NCBI GenBank assembly: GCA_003551745.1
Contig: PUNI01000492.1
Coordinates: forward strand, 1-5,199
Source: Paracoccaceae bacterium
GTDB lineage: Bacteria > Pseudomonadota > Alphaproteobacteria > Rhodobacterales > Rhodobacteraceae
DNA length: 5,199 bases
Direction: 5' to 3'
Each line of letters starts with the position of its first letter. Position 1 is the first letter of the stretch. The notes beneath the pieces were generated by a model that did not search any database, was not told the DNA's origin, and worked only from the letters and a program-made list of their open reading frames with translations. Of this stretch, positions 1 to 5,199 are shown piece after piece. The translations under genes were made by a program, and so were the position numbers.

Positions 1-358
<358 letters not shown>

Positions 359-481
359 AAACGGCCGTCAGCGCGCCACCGCGCCCCGCGCCCATCGGGC
401 ACGAAACCGGAACCGCACCAGGTGACCGTCCCCTTGACGAGACAAAACCTGCGCACATCGTGCCCCCGCCACCCCGACCCA

Positions 482-503
482 GGCAGACCCCGAAAGGCCC
501 GCC
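482..503 (-). repeat. 9-bp UUCG hairpin in rrn leader
   Basis: Minus-strand RNA arms GGCGGGCCU and GGGUCUGCC pair along nine positions around a UUCG loop, again closed by a U-G pair. It is one of four leader hairpins with this same loop and closing pair. No U-tract follows. Confidence 0.5.
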
Positions 504-528
504 GGAACGGAATGCCGAAGGCACAGCC

Positions 529-560
529 CTGTCTCCCGCAGCCGAAACCGCAAGAGACAG
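529..560 (-). repeat. 14-bp UUCG hairpin in rrn leader
   Basis: CTGTCTC (529-535) and GAGACAG (554-560) are perfect inverted repeats. The sequence between them continues to pair in minus-strand RNA through Watson-Crick and G-U pairs up to a UUCG loop, giving an unbroken 14-bp stem. This is the longest hairpin seen in the leader. No U-tract follows it, so it is unlikely to be an intrinsic terminator. A structural or processing role in pre-rRNA is more likely. Confidence 0.65.
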
Positions 561-582
561 CGAAGCTGACACCCGCATCATC

Positions 583-610
583 GCACCGCGCAGCCGAAAC
601 CACGCAACGC
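583..610 (-). repeat. 12-bp UUCG hairpin in rrn leader (copy of a repeated loop)
   Basis: In minus-strand RNA the arms GCGUUGCGUGGU and GCUGCGCGGUGC pair along 12 positions, several of them G-U, around a UUCG tetraloop. The top of this stem shares the 13-bp direct repeat CGCAGCCGAAACC (plus strand, 589-601) with the next hairpin (537-549). The pairing was read directly from sequence; no folding energy was computed. Confidence 0.6.
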
Positions 611-636
611 TAACGGGCCGACATGCAAACGATCCT

Positions 637-652
637 GTCCGCCGAAACAGAC
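637..652 (-). repeat. 6-bp UUCG hairpin in rrn leader
   Basis: Minus-strand RNA arms GUCUGU and GCGGAC pair along six positions around UUCG. It is the first UUCG hairpin after boxA in RNA order and shares the octamer GTTTCGGC with the hairpins at 583-610 and 529-560. Confidence 0.45.
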
Positions 653-688
653 CAAAACCGCCCACATGCCCCTTCAATACAACAACAA

Positions 689-700
689 TCTCAAAGAGCA
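689..700 (-). promoter_or_regulatory. boxA-like rRNA antitermination site
   Basis: On the minus strand this reads TGCTCTTTGAGA, matching the first eight bases of the E. coli rrn boxA (TGCTCTTTAACA). It lies about 100 nt after the inferred start site and about 330 nt before mature 16S, as expected for a leader boxA. In E. coli, boxA RNA binds NusB-S10 and helps RNA polymerase resist Rho-dependent termination on untranslated rRNA. The same role is inferred here. Confidence 0.7.
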
Positions 701-720
701 GGGCACCCCAACGACCGCGA

Positions 721-734
721 CCGGTGGAAACCGG
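721..734 (-). promoter_or_regulatory. boxB-like hairpin upstream of boxA
   Basis: A perfect 5-bp stem (CCGGT / ACCGG) with a 4-nt loop reads CCGGTTTCCACCGG on the minus strand. It sits 20 nt upstream of the boxA-like site in RNA order. In E. coli rrn leaders a small boxB hairpin precedes boxA, so position and size fit. The sequence is not conserved in such hairpins, so the assignment rests on context alone. Confidence 0.4.
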
Positions 735-806
735 CATTCGGCGTCAGCTGCCAGGAGTTTTCCGTTGCGCGGTTTGGGCAGCCACCCTCCTACGCGACGG
801 ATTGGG

Positions 807-835
807 TATCTATGGCCGCCGCCCCGGCAATGCAA
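807..835 (-). promoter_or_regulatory. rrn operon promoter (sigma70-type)
   Basis: On the minus strand a -35 element TTGCAT (830-835) and a -10 element TAGATA (807-812) are separated by exactly 17 bp. Transcription would start near 800 and run left into the 16S leader. This is the best promoter match between rpsT and 16S. It lies about 100 nt ahead of the boxA-like site, as in known rrn operons. The start base is not determined. Growth-rate control is expected from the gene type but no specific element for it can be shown. Confidence 0.7.
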
Positions 836-866
836 GAGGCTTTTTCCCTGGCCTGAAGATTTTTTC
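836..866 (-). promoter_or_regulatory. A-tract / UP-element-like region upstream of rrn -35
   Basis: On the minus strand, a run of five As (841-845) and one of six As (860-865) lie about 8 and 27 bp upstream of the -35 element. They are spaced about two helical turns apart in otherwise GC-rich DNA. A-tracts placed this way often act as UP elements contacted by the RNA polymerase alpha subunit at strong rrn promoters. The role here is inferred from position and composition. Confidence 0.45.
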
Positions 867-961
867 TGCAGGTCAGAAAGGACATTCAAGATCAATTCCT
901 TGGCAGCTTCTGGCCGCCTGTCGGCCTCCACACGGGCCTTACTGCCGCGCCCTTCAGGCCA
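849..961. repeat. 10-bp inverted repeat pair upstream of rrn promoter
   Basis: TGGCCTGAAG (849-858) is repeated as its exact reverse complement CTTCAGGCCA (952-961). The arms are 93 bp apart. The left arm lies between the two A-tracts of the rrn upstream region and the right arm lies toward rpsT. No protein is known to me that binds this sequence. Confidence 0.4.
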
Positions 962-963
962 TC

Positions 964-1015
964 GGCGGGCCTGCTGGCGACGAACACGCCCGCCACGGCA
1001 AGTCCAGCGGCGGGC
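964..1015 (-). terminator. rpsT: Alternative hairpins downstream of rpsT (possible terminator)
   Basis: Three arms lie in order on the plus strand: GGCGGGC (964-970), GCCCGCC (988-994) and GGCGGGC (1009-1015). The middle arm can pair perfectly (7 bp) with either neighbour but not with both. The first possible rpsT 3' hairpin begins 43 nt past the rpsT stop codon. There is no U-tract after either hairpin, so this would be a weak or Rho-assisted terminator, or only an RNA 3' stabiliser. I see no other terminator candidate between rpsT and the rrn promoter. Confidence 0.35.
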
Positions 1016-1058
1016 AGCTTGGGTCTCTACCGCGCAGACCGACAGGACAGGACGACCG

Positions 1059-1325
1059 TCAGCCCTTCAGCGCCTTCACCCGGGCTGCCAGCCGGGACAT
1101 CTTGCGGGACGCGGTGTTCTTGTGCAGCACACCCTTCGTGACCCCGCGCATCAGCTCGGGCTGGGCCTCCTGCAGGGCTGCGGTCGCCGCATCCTTCTCG
1201 CCACCTGCGATGGCAAGCTCGACCTTGCGCAGGAAGGTCCGGATTCGCGAACGACGCGCCCGGTTCACCTCGTTGCGGCGCAGACTCTGGCGCGCGCGCT
1301 TCTTCGACTGGGGGGTATTGGCCAT
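1059..1325 (-). CDS. rpsT: 30S ribosomal protein S20
   Basis: S20 binds 16S rRNA directly and early in 30S assembly, bridging the 5' domain and helix 44. The 88-residue product has the family's usual length and its typical start [14 protein letters not shown]. It is highly basic and Arg/Lys-rich, fitting the three-helix S20 fold. The near-terminal stretch [19 protein letters not shown] (residues 68-86) is the conserved S20 C-terminal region. The start is the ATG at 1325, with a modest Shine-Dalgarno-like GAGAGA at 1335-1340, nine bases upstream. It is read in the same direction as the enoyl-CoA hydratase upstream (155-bp gap) and the 16S unit downstream. In related bacteria, as I recall, dnaA usually follows rpsT; here an rRNA operon does. 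Confidence 0.97.
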   Translation of the reverse strand: MANTPQSKKRARQSLRRNEVNRARRSRIRTFLRKVELAIAGGEKDAATAALQEAQPELMRGVTKGVLHKNTASRKMSRLAARVKALKG

Positions 1326-1349
1326 GGGCTCGGGTCTCTCGGATCGGTT

Positions 1350-1378
1350 GCGTTACGGTTGCCACACAGACCCGCGAA
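1350..1378 (-). promoter_or_regulatory. rpsT: Weak candidate rpsT promoter
   Basis: TTCGCG (1373-1378) and TAACGC (1350-1355) on the minus strand are spaced 17 bp apart and would start transcription about 18 bp before the rpsT ATG. Both hexamers are poor matches to consensus. The -35 overlaps one arm of the hairpin at 1376-1402. rpsT could instead be read from upstream. Confidence 0.2.
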
Positions 1379-1402
1379 CCGGCCCCTCATCGCGGCCGGT
1401 TC
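1376..1402 (-). terminator. 9-bp hairpin between enoyl-CoA hydratase gene and rpsT
   Basis: GAACCGGCC (1376-1384) and GGCCGGTTC (1394-1402) form a perfect 9-bp stem with a 9-nt loop. It lies 79 bases past the hydratase stop codon and 50 bases before the rpsT start. No U-tract follows on either strand, so intrinsic termination is doubtful. It may end or stabilise the upstream mRNA, or be part of the rpsT leader. Confidence 0.4.
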
Positions 1403-1480
1403 ATCTCATGCCTAAGCGGGCCCACGCGCATGTGGCGGGGGCGATACCGCATCCCGAGGCGGATGGGAAGGCCCCTTCGC

Positions 1481-2257
1481 TCACCGGTCGCGGAACTGCG
1501 GGGCGCGCTTCTCGAGGAAGGCAGCCATTCCCTCCTTCTGGTCCTCGGTGGCGAAGAGCGCATGGAACAGGCGGCGCTCGAACAGCACGCCCTCGCGCAG
1601 GGTGGTCTCGTAGGAGCGGTTCACCGCCTCTTTCACGGCCATCACCGTGAGCGCCGATTTCTCGGCGATCTTCTGGGCGGCCTCCATCGCCACCTCCATC
1701 AGCTTCTTCGCGGGCACCACGCGGCTGACGAGCCCCGCGCGCTCGGCCTCCTCGGCGTCCATGAAGCGGCCCGTCAGATGCATGTCCATCGACTTGGCCT
1801 TGCCGACGAAGCGGGTCAGCCGCTGGGTGCCGCCGATGCCGGCCACCACGCCAAGGTTGATCTCGGGCTGGCCGAACTTGGCGTTGTCGGCGGCGATGAT
1901 GAAGTCGCACATCATGGCAAGTTCGCACCCGCCCCCCAGCGCGTAACCCGACACGGCGGCGATGATCGGCTTGCGCACGCGCAGCAGAGCCTCGGTTTCG
2001 GGGGTGAAGAAGTCGCCCGCGAACACGTCGACGAAGCTCTTCTCGGCCATCTCCTTGATGTCGGCGCCGGCGGCGAAGGCCTTCTCGGAGCCGGTCAGGA
2101 CGATGCAGCGCACCTTCTCGTTGGCGTCGAGCGCCTGCATCGCATCGGCCAGCTCGCCGATCAGCTGCGCGTTCAGCGCGTTCAGCGCATCCGGACGGTT
2201 GAGCCGGACCACGGCCACATGATCGGCGATGTCGACGATCAGTGTCTCATAGGCCAT
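1481..2257 (-). CDS. Enoyl-CoA hydratase (crotonase family)
   Basis: This 258-residue cytoplasmic enzyme hydrates trans-2-enoyl-CoA to 3-hydroxyacyl-CoA in fatty-acid beta-oxidation. It is close to the mitochondrial ECHS1 type. The oxyanion-hole loop [10 protein letters not shown] is at residues 61-70. The crotonase signature [13 protein letters not shown] is at 106-118, with its catalytic Glu at 112. The second catalytic Glu is at 132 in FGQPEINLG. Length matches single-domain crotonases. The ATG at 2257 gives the conserved N-terminus MAYETLIV and has a strong Shine-Dalgarno AGGGAGG (2264-2270) six bases upstream. An upstream in-frame ATG at 2344 would add 29 residues of low-complexity sequence and is not supported. 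The gene follows mutM after 102 bp and precedes rpsT. Substrate chain length, or a role in another CoA pathway such as phenylacetate or butanoate, cannot be settled from sequence. Confidence 0.95.
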   Translation of the reverse strand: MAYETLIVDIADHVAVVRLNRPDALNALNAQLIGELADAMQALDANEKVRCIVLTGSEKAFAAGADIKEMAEKSFVDVFAGDFFTPETEALLRVRKPIIAAVSGYALGGGCELAMMCDFIIAADNAKFGQPEINLGVVAGIGGTQRLTRFVGKAKSMDMHLTGRFMDAEEAERAGLVSRVVPAKKLMEVAMEAAQKIAEKSALTVMAVKEAVNRSYETTLREGVLFERRLFHALFATEDQKEGMAAFLEKRAPQFRDR

Positions 2258-2316
2258 TGCGGGCCTCCCTGTGTGGCGGCGCCTGCCGTCGCGGGCGGGC
2301 GCGGTTGCGGGCGCGA

Positions 2317-2344
2317 TGCATAACAGCCCGATGCCGGCATGCAA
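2317..2344 (-). promoter_or_regulatory. Candidate promoter for enoyl-CoA hydratase gene
   Basis: TTGCAT (2339-2344) and TATGCA (2317-2322) on the minus strand are 16 bp apart, giving a start near 2310 and a leader of about 50 nt. The -35 hexamer equals that of the rrn promoter. The -35 and spacer overlap a perfect 10-bp palindrome, ATGCCGGCAT (2331-2340), which could be an operator. The hydratase gene could also be co-transcribed with mutM. Confidence 0.35.
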
Positions 2345-2359
2345 GCCGCCACCGCAGGC

Positions 2360-3226
2360 TCACCTCTGACAGCGGGGACAGGAGAAGGACGACCGCCCCT
2401 GCTGCACCCGCCGCTGGACCCTGCCGTCACAGCCGGGCGTGACACACGGCGCGCCCGCGCGCCCGTAGACACGAAACCCGTGCTGGAAATAGCCCAGTTC
2501 GCCGCCCGCCTGCCGATAGTCGCGCAGGGACGAGCCGCCGGCCGCGATCGCCTCCTGAAGCACCTCGCGGATGGCCGGCACCAGCCCGGCCACACGCAGC
2601 GCGCTGATGCGCCCGGCCTTGCGCCAGGGCGCGATGCCGCCCCGGAACAGCGCCTCGCAGACATATATGTTGCCGAGGCCCGCAACGATCCGCTGATCCA
2701 TGAGGACGGCCTTGGCCGGCGCGGCCCGGCCGCGGAAGCAGGCGACCAGATGGGCCTCGTGAAAGCCGTTGCCGAGGGGCTCGGGGCCCAGCTGCGCCAG
2801 CAGCCTGTGCTCTGCGACCCGGGCGCTGGGGACGAGGTCCATCACCCCGAAACGCCGCGCATCGTTGAAGGTGACCCGCGCGCCGCCATCGAGATCGAGG
2901 ACCACGTGATCGTGCTTTTCCGGCGCCGGATGGACATGGTGGAACACCCCCGGCATCGCCCGCGCCGCCGCGCCGCCCGAAACCAGCAGGCGCCCGGACA
3001 TGCCCAGATGCACAAGCAGCGTCTCGCCGGTGGACAGATCGGCAAGCAGATACTTCGAGCGCCGCCACAGCCGCAGCACCCGCGCGCCCGTCAGCCGCTC
3101 GCACATCGCCTCGGGAAACGGCCAGCGCAGGTCGGGCCGGCGCACATCCGCCCGCAGGATCCTGCGCCCCTCGAGAACCGGGGCCAGCCCGCGACGCACG
3201 GTCTCGACCTCGGGCAGTTCGGGCAA
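2360..3226 (-). CDS. mutM: Formamidopyrimidine-DNA glycosylase (Fpg / MutM)
   Basis: Fpg excises 8-oxoguanine and formamidopyrimidines from DNA and cuts the backbone by beta,delta-elimination. The 288-residue product begins (M)[13 protein letters not shown], so the catalytic N-terminal proline and the Glu next to it are present. Other visible Fpg residues are Lys58 in the SKYLL motif, the void-filling set Met76, Arg124 and Phe126, and the helix-two-turn-helix segment [14 protein letters not shown] (181-194). A C-terminal zinc finger has Cys261, 266, 283 and 286 with Arg278 in QGRSSF; its first pair is spaced C-X4-C. The start must be the TTG at 3226, because the proline has to follow the initiator. 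GGGAG lies seven bases upstream of it, and no in-frame ATG is nearby. The open frame runs on far upstream, antisense to ubiE and ubiB, but that is a high-GC artefact. It is divergent from ubiE. Confidence 0.96.
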   Translation of the reverse strand: MPELPEVETVRRGLAPVLEGRRILRADVRRPDLRWPFPEAMCERLTGARVLRLWRRSKYLLADLSTGETLLVHLGMSGRLLVSGGAAARAMPGVFHHVHPAPEKHDHVVLDLDGGARVTFNDARRFGVMDLVPSARVAEHRLLAQLGPEPLGNGFHEAHLVACFRGRAAPAKAVLMDQRIVAGLGNIYVCEALFRGGIAPWRKAGRISALRVAGLVPAIREVLQEAIAAGGSSLRDYRQAGGELGYFQHGFRVYGRAGAPCVTPGCDGRVQRRVQQGRSSFSCPRCQR

Positions 3227-3269
3227 GAGGAAGCTCCCGCTGGTGTGGCAAAGCGCGGCGGGCCCTCCG

Positions 3270-3298
3270 ATTGTATCGCCCGGCGCGCCGCCTATAAG
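3270..3298. promoter_or_regulatory. Overlapping divergent promoters of mutM and ubiE
   Basis: In the 102-bp gap between the two genes, the plus strand has TTGTAT (3271-3276), 16 bp, then TATAAG (3293-3298), a fair promoter for ubiE starting near 3305. On the minus strand TACAAT (3270-3275) is a good -10 for mutM, with only a weak -35 near 3292-3298. Each -10 thus lies on the other's -35. Between them is a 10-bp palindrome CGGCGCGCCG (3281-3290). The ubiE call is the stronger one. Confidence 0.4.
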
Positions 3299-3328
3299 GA
3301 GGAGCGACAGCGCGGAGGGCAAGGCCCC

Positions 3329-4081
3329 ATGGCCGACGAGCAGGACAAGACCACCCATTTCGGCTTCCAGACGGTCGGCGAGGGCGAGAAGGCCGGCCTC
3401 GTGCACGGGGTCTTCTCGCGCGTCGCCTCCCGCTACGACGTGATGAACGACCTGATGTCCGCCGGCGTCCACCGCATCTGGAAGGACGCGATGATGGATT
3501 GGCTGGCGCCGCGGACGGGGCAGCGGCTGCTCGATGTCGCGGGCGGCACCGGCGACATCGCGTTTCGCTTCCTGCGCCGCGCTCCCGGCGCCACGGCCAC
3601 CGTCCTCGACATGACCGAGTCGATGCTGGCCGAGGGCCAGCGCCGGGCCGAGGCCGCCAACCTTGCAGACCGTCTCACCTGGGTGGTGGGCGACGCCATG
3701 GCGCTGCCGTTTCCGGACGGACGCTTCGATGTCTACACCATCTCCTTCGGGATTCGGAACGTCACCCGCATCGAGGCCGCGCTGGCGGAAGCCTTCCGCG
3801 TGCTGCGCCCCGGCGGCCGGCTGATGGTGCTGGAGTTCTCGCAACTGCCCGTGCCCGCGCTGCAATGGGCCTACGACCGCTACAGCTTCAACGTCATACC
3901 GGCGATGGGTCAGGCCGTGGTCGGGGACCGCGACAGCTATCAGTATCTCGTCGAGTCGATCCGCCGCTTTCCCGACCAGGAGAGCTTCGCGGAGATGATC
4001 CGCGCGGCCGGCTTCGGGCAGGTCCGCTATCGCAACCTTTCCCTCGGCATCGCGGCGCTGCATTCGGGCTGGAAGCTCTAG
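3329..4081 (+). CDS. ubiE: Ubiquinone biosynthesis C-methyltransferase UbiE
   Basis: UbiE is a SAM-dependent C-methyltransferase that methylates 2-polyprenyl-6-methoxy-1,4-benzoquinol in ubiquinone synthesis; in bacteria with menaquinone it also methylates demethylmenaquinol. The 250-residue product shows the family's first signature [17 protein letters not shown] (36-52). The SAM-binding motif [12 protein letters not shown] is at 68-78, with further SAM-fold features [14 protein letters not shown] (121-134) and the second signature [15 protein letters not shown] (157-171). It ends in the usual HSGWKL-type tail. The ATG at 3329 has GGAGGG (3314-3319) nine bases upstream; the open frame before it is a shadow across mutM. 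Its stop codon abuts ubiB, indicating one operon. Most alphaproteobacteria make only ubiquinone, so the Q role is favoured. Confidence 0.97.
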   Translation: MADEQDKTTHFGFQTVGEGEKAGLVHGVFSRVASRYDVMNDLMSAGVHRIWKDAMMDWLAPRTGQRLLDVAGGTGDIAFRFLRRAPGATATVLDMTESMLAEGQRRAEAANLADRLTWVVGDAMALPFPDGRFDVYTISFGIRNVTRIEAALAEAFRVLRPGGRLMVLEFSQLPVPALQWAYDRYSFNVIPAMGQAVVGDRDSYQYLVESIRRFPDQESFAEMIRAAGFGQVRYRNLSLGIAALHSGWKL

Positions 4082-5199
4082 GTGAAGGGACCGCTGAACA
4101 TCTGGCGCCTGATCCGGACGGGGGCGACCTTCGAACGGACGGGCGCGATGCGCGATGCGCTCGTGGCGCTGAACGCGCCCCCGCGGCTGCGGGTGGCCGC
4201 ACGCGTGCTCGGCTGGCCGTTCCGCTGGTTGGGGCTGAAGGGCGATCCGATGCAGCCGCCGGTGACGCGGGCGCTGACCGCCCTCGGGCCGGCCTACATC
4301 AAGTTCGGCCAGATCCTCTCGACGCGACCGGACGTCGTCGGACACGAGATGGCCCTGCAGCTTCAGGTGCTGCAGGACAAGCTCCCGCCCTTTGACACCA
4401 ACATCGCGCGGGCGATGATCGAGGAGGAACTCGGCCAGCCGGTCGACGCGGTCTTCTCGGAATTCAGCGATGCCATCGCCGCGGCCTCGATCGCGCAGGT
4501 TCACAAGGCACGGCGCGCCACCACGGGCGAGCAGGTGGCCGTGAAGGTGCTGCGCCCGCGCATCCTCGCCGCCTTCCGTACCGACATCGACGCCTTCTAC
4601 TTCGCGGCCGGGATGATCGAGAGGCTGCTGCCGGCCACGCGCCGCCTGCGACCGACCGACGTGATCGCCCATTTCGAGAGCGTCGTGATGGGCGAACTCG
4701 ACATGCGCCTCGAAGCGGCCGCCGCCGCCGAGTTCGCCGCCAACACCGCGGCGGATCCCGGTTTTCGCGTGCCACGGGTGATCTGGTCGCTGTCGGCCCG
4801 CAACGTGATGACGCAAAGCTGGGTCGACGGCATCCCGATGTCGGATCTGGCGGCGATCAGGGCCGCCGGGCACGATGCCCCGGCGCTCGGCACGCGCATC
4901 CTCGGGCTCTTCCTGCGCCACGCCCTGCGCGACGGCTTCTTTCACGCCGACATGCATCAGGGCAATCTGAAGGTCGCCCCCTCCGGCGATATCGTGGCAC
5001 TCGACTTCGGGATCATGGGGCGCATCGACGAGTATACCCGGCGCGTCTATGCCGAGATCCTGTTCGGCTTCATCCGCAAGGACTATCGCCGTGTCGCCGA
5101 GGTGCATTTCGAGGCGGGCTACGTTCCCGGCGACCGGGATCTAGAGGAGTTCGCGCGCGCCCTGCGGTCGGTGGGCGAACCGATCTTCGGCATGGACGC
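4082..5199 (+). CDS. ubiB: UbiB-type atypical kinase for ubiquinone biosynthesis (3' end outside window)
   Basis: UbiB/ABC1/COQ8 proteins are membrane-associated atypical protein-kinase-like ATPases needed for coenzyme Q synthesis. The first 372 codons are present, of an expected length of about 500. The start is [20 protein letters not shown]. The family's KxGQ motif is in [14 protein letters not shown] (71-84, Lys74, Gly76, Gln77). The Ala-rich nucleotide loop [11 protein letters not shown] (133-143) replaces the usual Gly-rich loop. The ATP-site lysine is Lys155 in AVKVLRP, the catalytic-loop motif [10 protein letters not shown] is at 287-296 (Asp290, Asn295), and the metal-binding LDFG is at 307-310. 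The GTG start at 4082 follows the ubiE stop codon with no gap; GGAAG (4071-4075) inside ubiE can serve as ribosome site, implying translational coupling. The C-terminal membrane helices expected for UbiB lie outside the window. Confidence 0.95.
   Translation, partial: MKGPLNIWRLIRTGATFERTGAMRDALVALNAPPRLRVAARVLGWPFRWLGLKGDPMQPPVTRALTALGPAYIKFGQILSTRPDVVGHEMALQLQVLQDKLPPFDTNIARAMIEEELGQPVDAVFSEFSDAIAAASIAQVHKARRATTGEQVAVKVLRPRILAAFRTDIDAFYFAAGMIERLLPATRRLRPTDVIAHFESVVMGELDMRLEAAAAAEFAANTAADPGFRVPRVIWSLSARNVMTQSWVDGIPMSDLAAIRAAGHDAPALGTRILGLFLRHALRDGFFHADMHQGNLKVAPSGDIVALDFGIMGRIDEYTRRVYAEILFGFIRKDYRRVAEVHFEAGYVPGDRDLEEFARALRSVGEPIFGMD

Larger units (their letters stand above)
359..800 (-). other. 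Transcribed 16S rRNA leader (pre-rRNA 5' spacer)
   Basis: This stretch of about 440 nt lies between the inferred rrn start site and the mature 16S 5' end. It has no convincing protein gene or tRNA. In RNA order it holds a small boxB-like hairpin (721-734), a boxA-like site (689-700), a series of short hairpins with UUCG or UUC loops (637-652, 583-610, 529-560, 512-524, 482-503), and two short GAU-loop hairpins (453-463 and 390-400). In bacteria the 16S leader normally pairs with the 16S trailer to form the RNase III processing stem. The trailer is outside the window, so that pairing cannot be tested. The left boundary is well supported. The right boundary depends on the promoter call. Confidence 0.75.

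Noticed and set aside
482..610. CRISPR-like spaced repeats in the leader
   Set aside because: The repeat is only 8-13 bp, the copies are unequal, and they fall in hairpin tops. This does not fit CRISPR repeats and spacers.
359..1058. Possible replication origin, as expected near dnaA-rpsT
   Set aside because: No DnaA boxes and no AT-rich unwinding region were seen; the only A-tracts fit an rrn promoter upstream region.
1430..2323. Plus-strand frames across the enoyl-CoA hydratase gene
   Set aside because: They are antisense shadows of a strongly conserved crotonase gene. Their His/Leu/Gly-rich protein has no recognisable family.
2339..3328. In-frame upstream extension of ubiE to 580 codons
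   Set aside because: The extra part is antisense to mutM and has no domain. UbiE begins at 3329 with a good ribosome site and normal family length.
2360..5107. A 915-codon minus-strand frame suggesting a fusion upstream of MutM
   Set aside because: Only the last 288 codons resemble Fpg. The rest is antisense to the clear ubiE and ubiB genes, and Fpg needs its N-terminal proline free.
4082..5199. Gln in place of the usual Pro in the UbiB HADxHxGN motif as a sign of a dead enzyme
   Set aside because: The catalytic Asp290, Asn295, Lys155 and DFG are intact, and I recall the same HADMHQGN in Rhodobacterales UbiB proteins.

Overview
This is high-GC bacterial chromosomal DNA, most likely from an alphaproteobacterium of the order Rhodobacterales (Rhodobacter-like). 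The 16S rRNA 5' domain, the Fpg and UbiB sequences, and the order ubiB-ubiE-mutM-enoyl-CoA hydratase-rpsT all resemble that group as I remember it. No database search was possible, and I do not name a genus.

Layout, left to right. Positions 1-358 are the first part of a 16S rRNA gene on the minus strand, and the rest lies beyond the left edge. Positions 359 to about 800 are its transcribed leader. It holds a boxB/boxA-like antitermination site and an unusual run of short hairpins, four of them capped by UUCG. A good sigma70-type rrn promoter lies at 807-835, preceded by two A-tracts. The stretch 836-1058 has no gene, only inverted repeats and alternative hairpins below rpsT. Then come rpsT (ribosomal protein S20, minus), a 258-residue enoyl-CoA hydratase (minus) and mutM/fpg (minus, with a TTG start). 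After a 102-bp divergent promoter region come ubiE and the 5' part of ubiB (both plus), directly abutting.

Two themes meet here. The right side is ubiquinone biosynthesis: UbiE is the C-methyltransferase, and UbiB is an atypical kinase/ATPase that supports coenzyme Q formation. The left side is ribosome production: S20 is an early 16S-binding protein, and its gene sits directly upstream of and collinear with a 16S transcription unit. Fpg (oxidised-base repair) and the hydratase (beta-oxidation) lie between.

Most of this is ordinary housekeeping DNA, and I see no new multi-gene system. The points worth a second look are the rpsT-rrn junction, where dnaA is usual in relatives; the UUCG-hairpin array in the rRNA leader; the overlapping divergent promoters between mutM and ubiE; and the TTG start of mutM.
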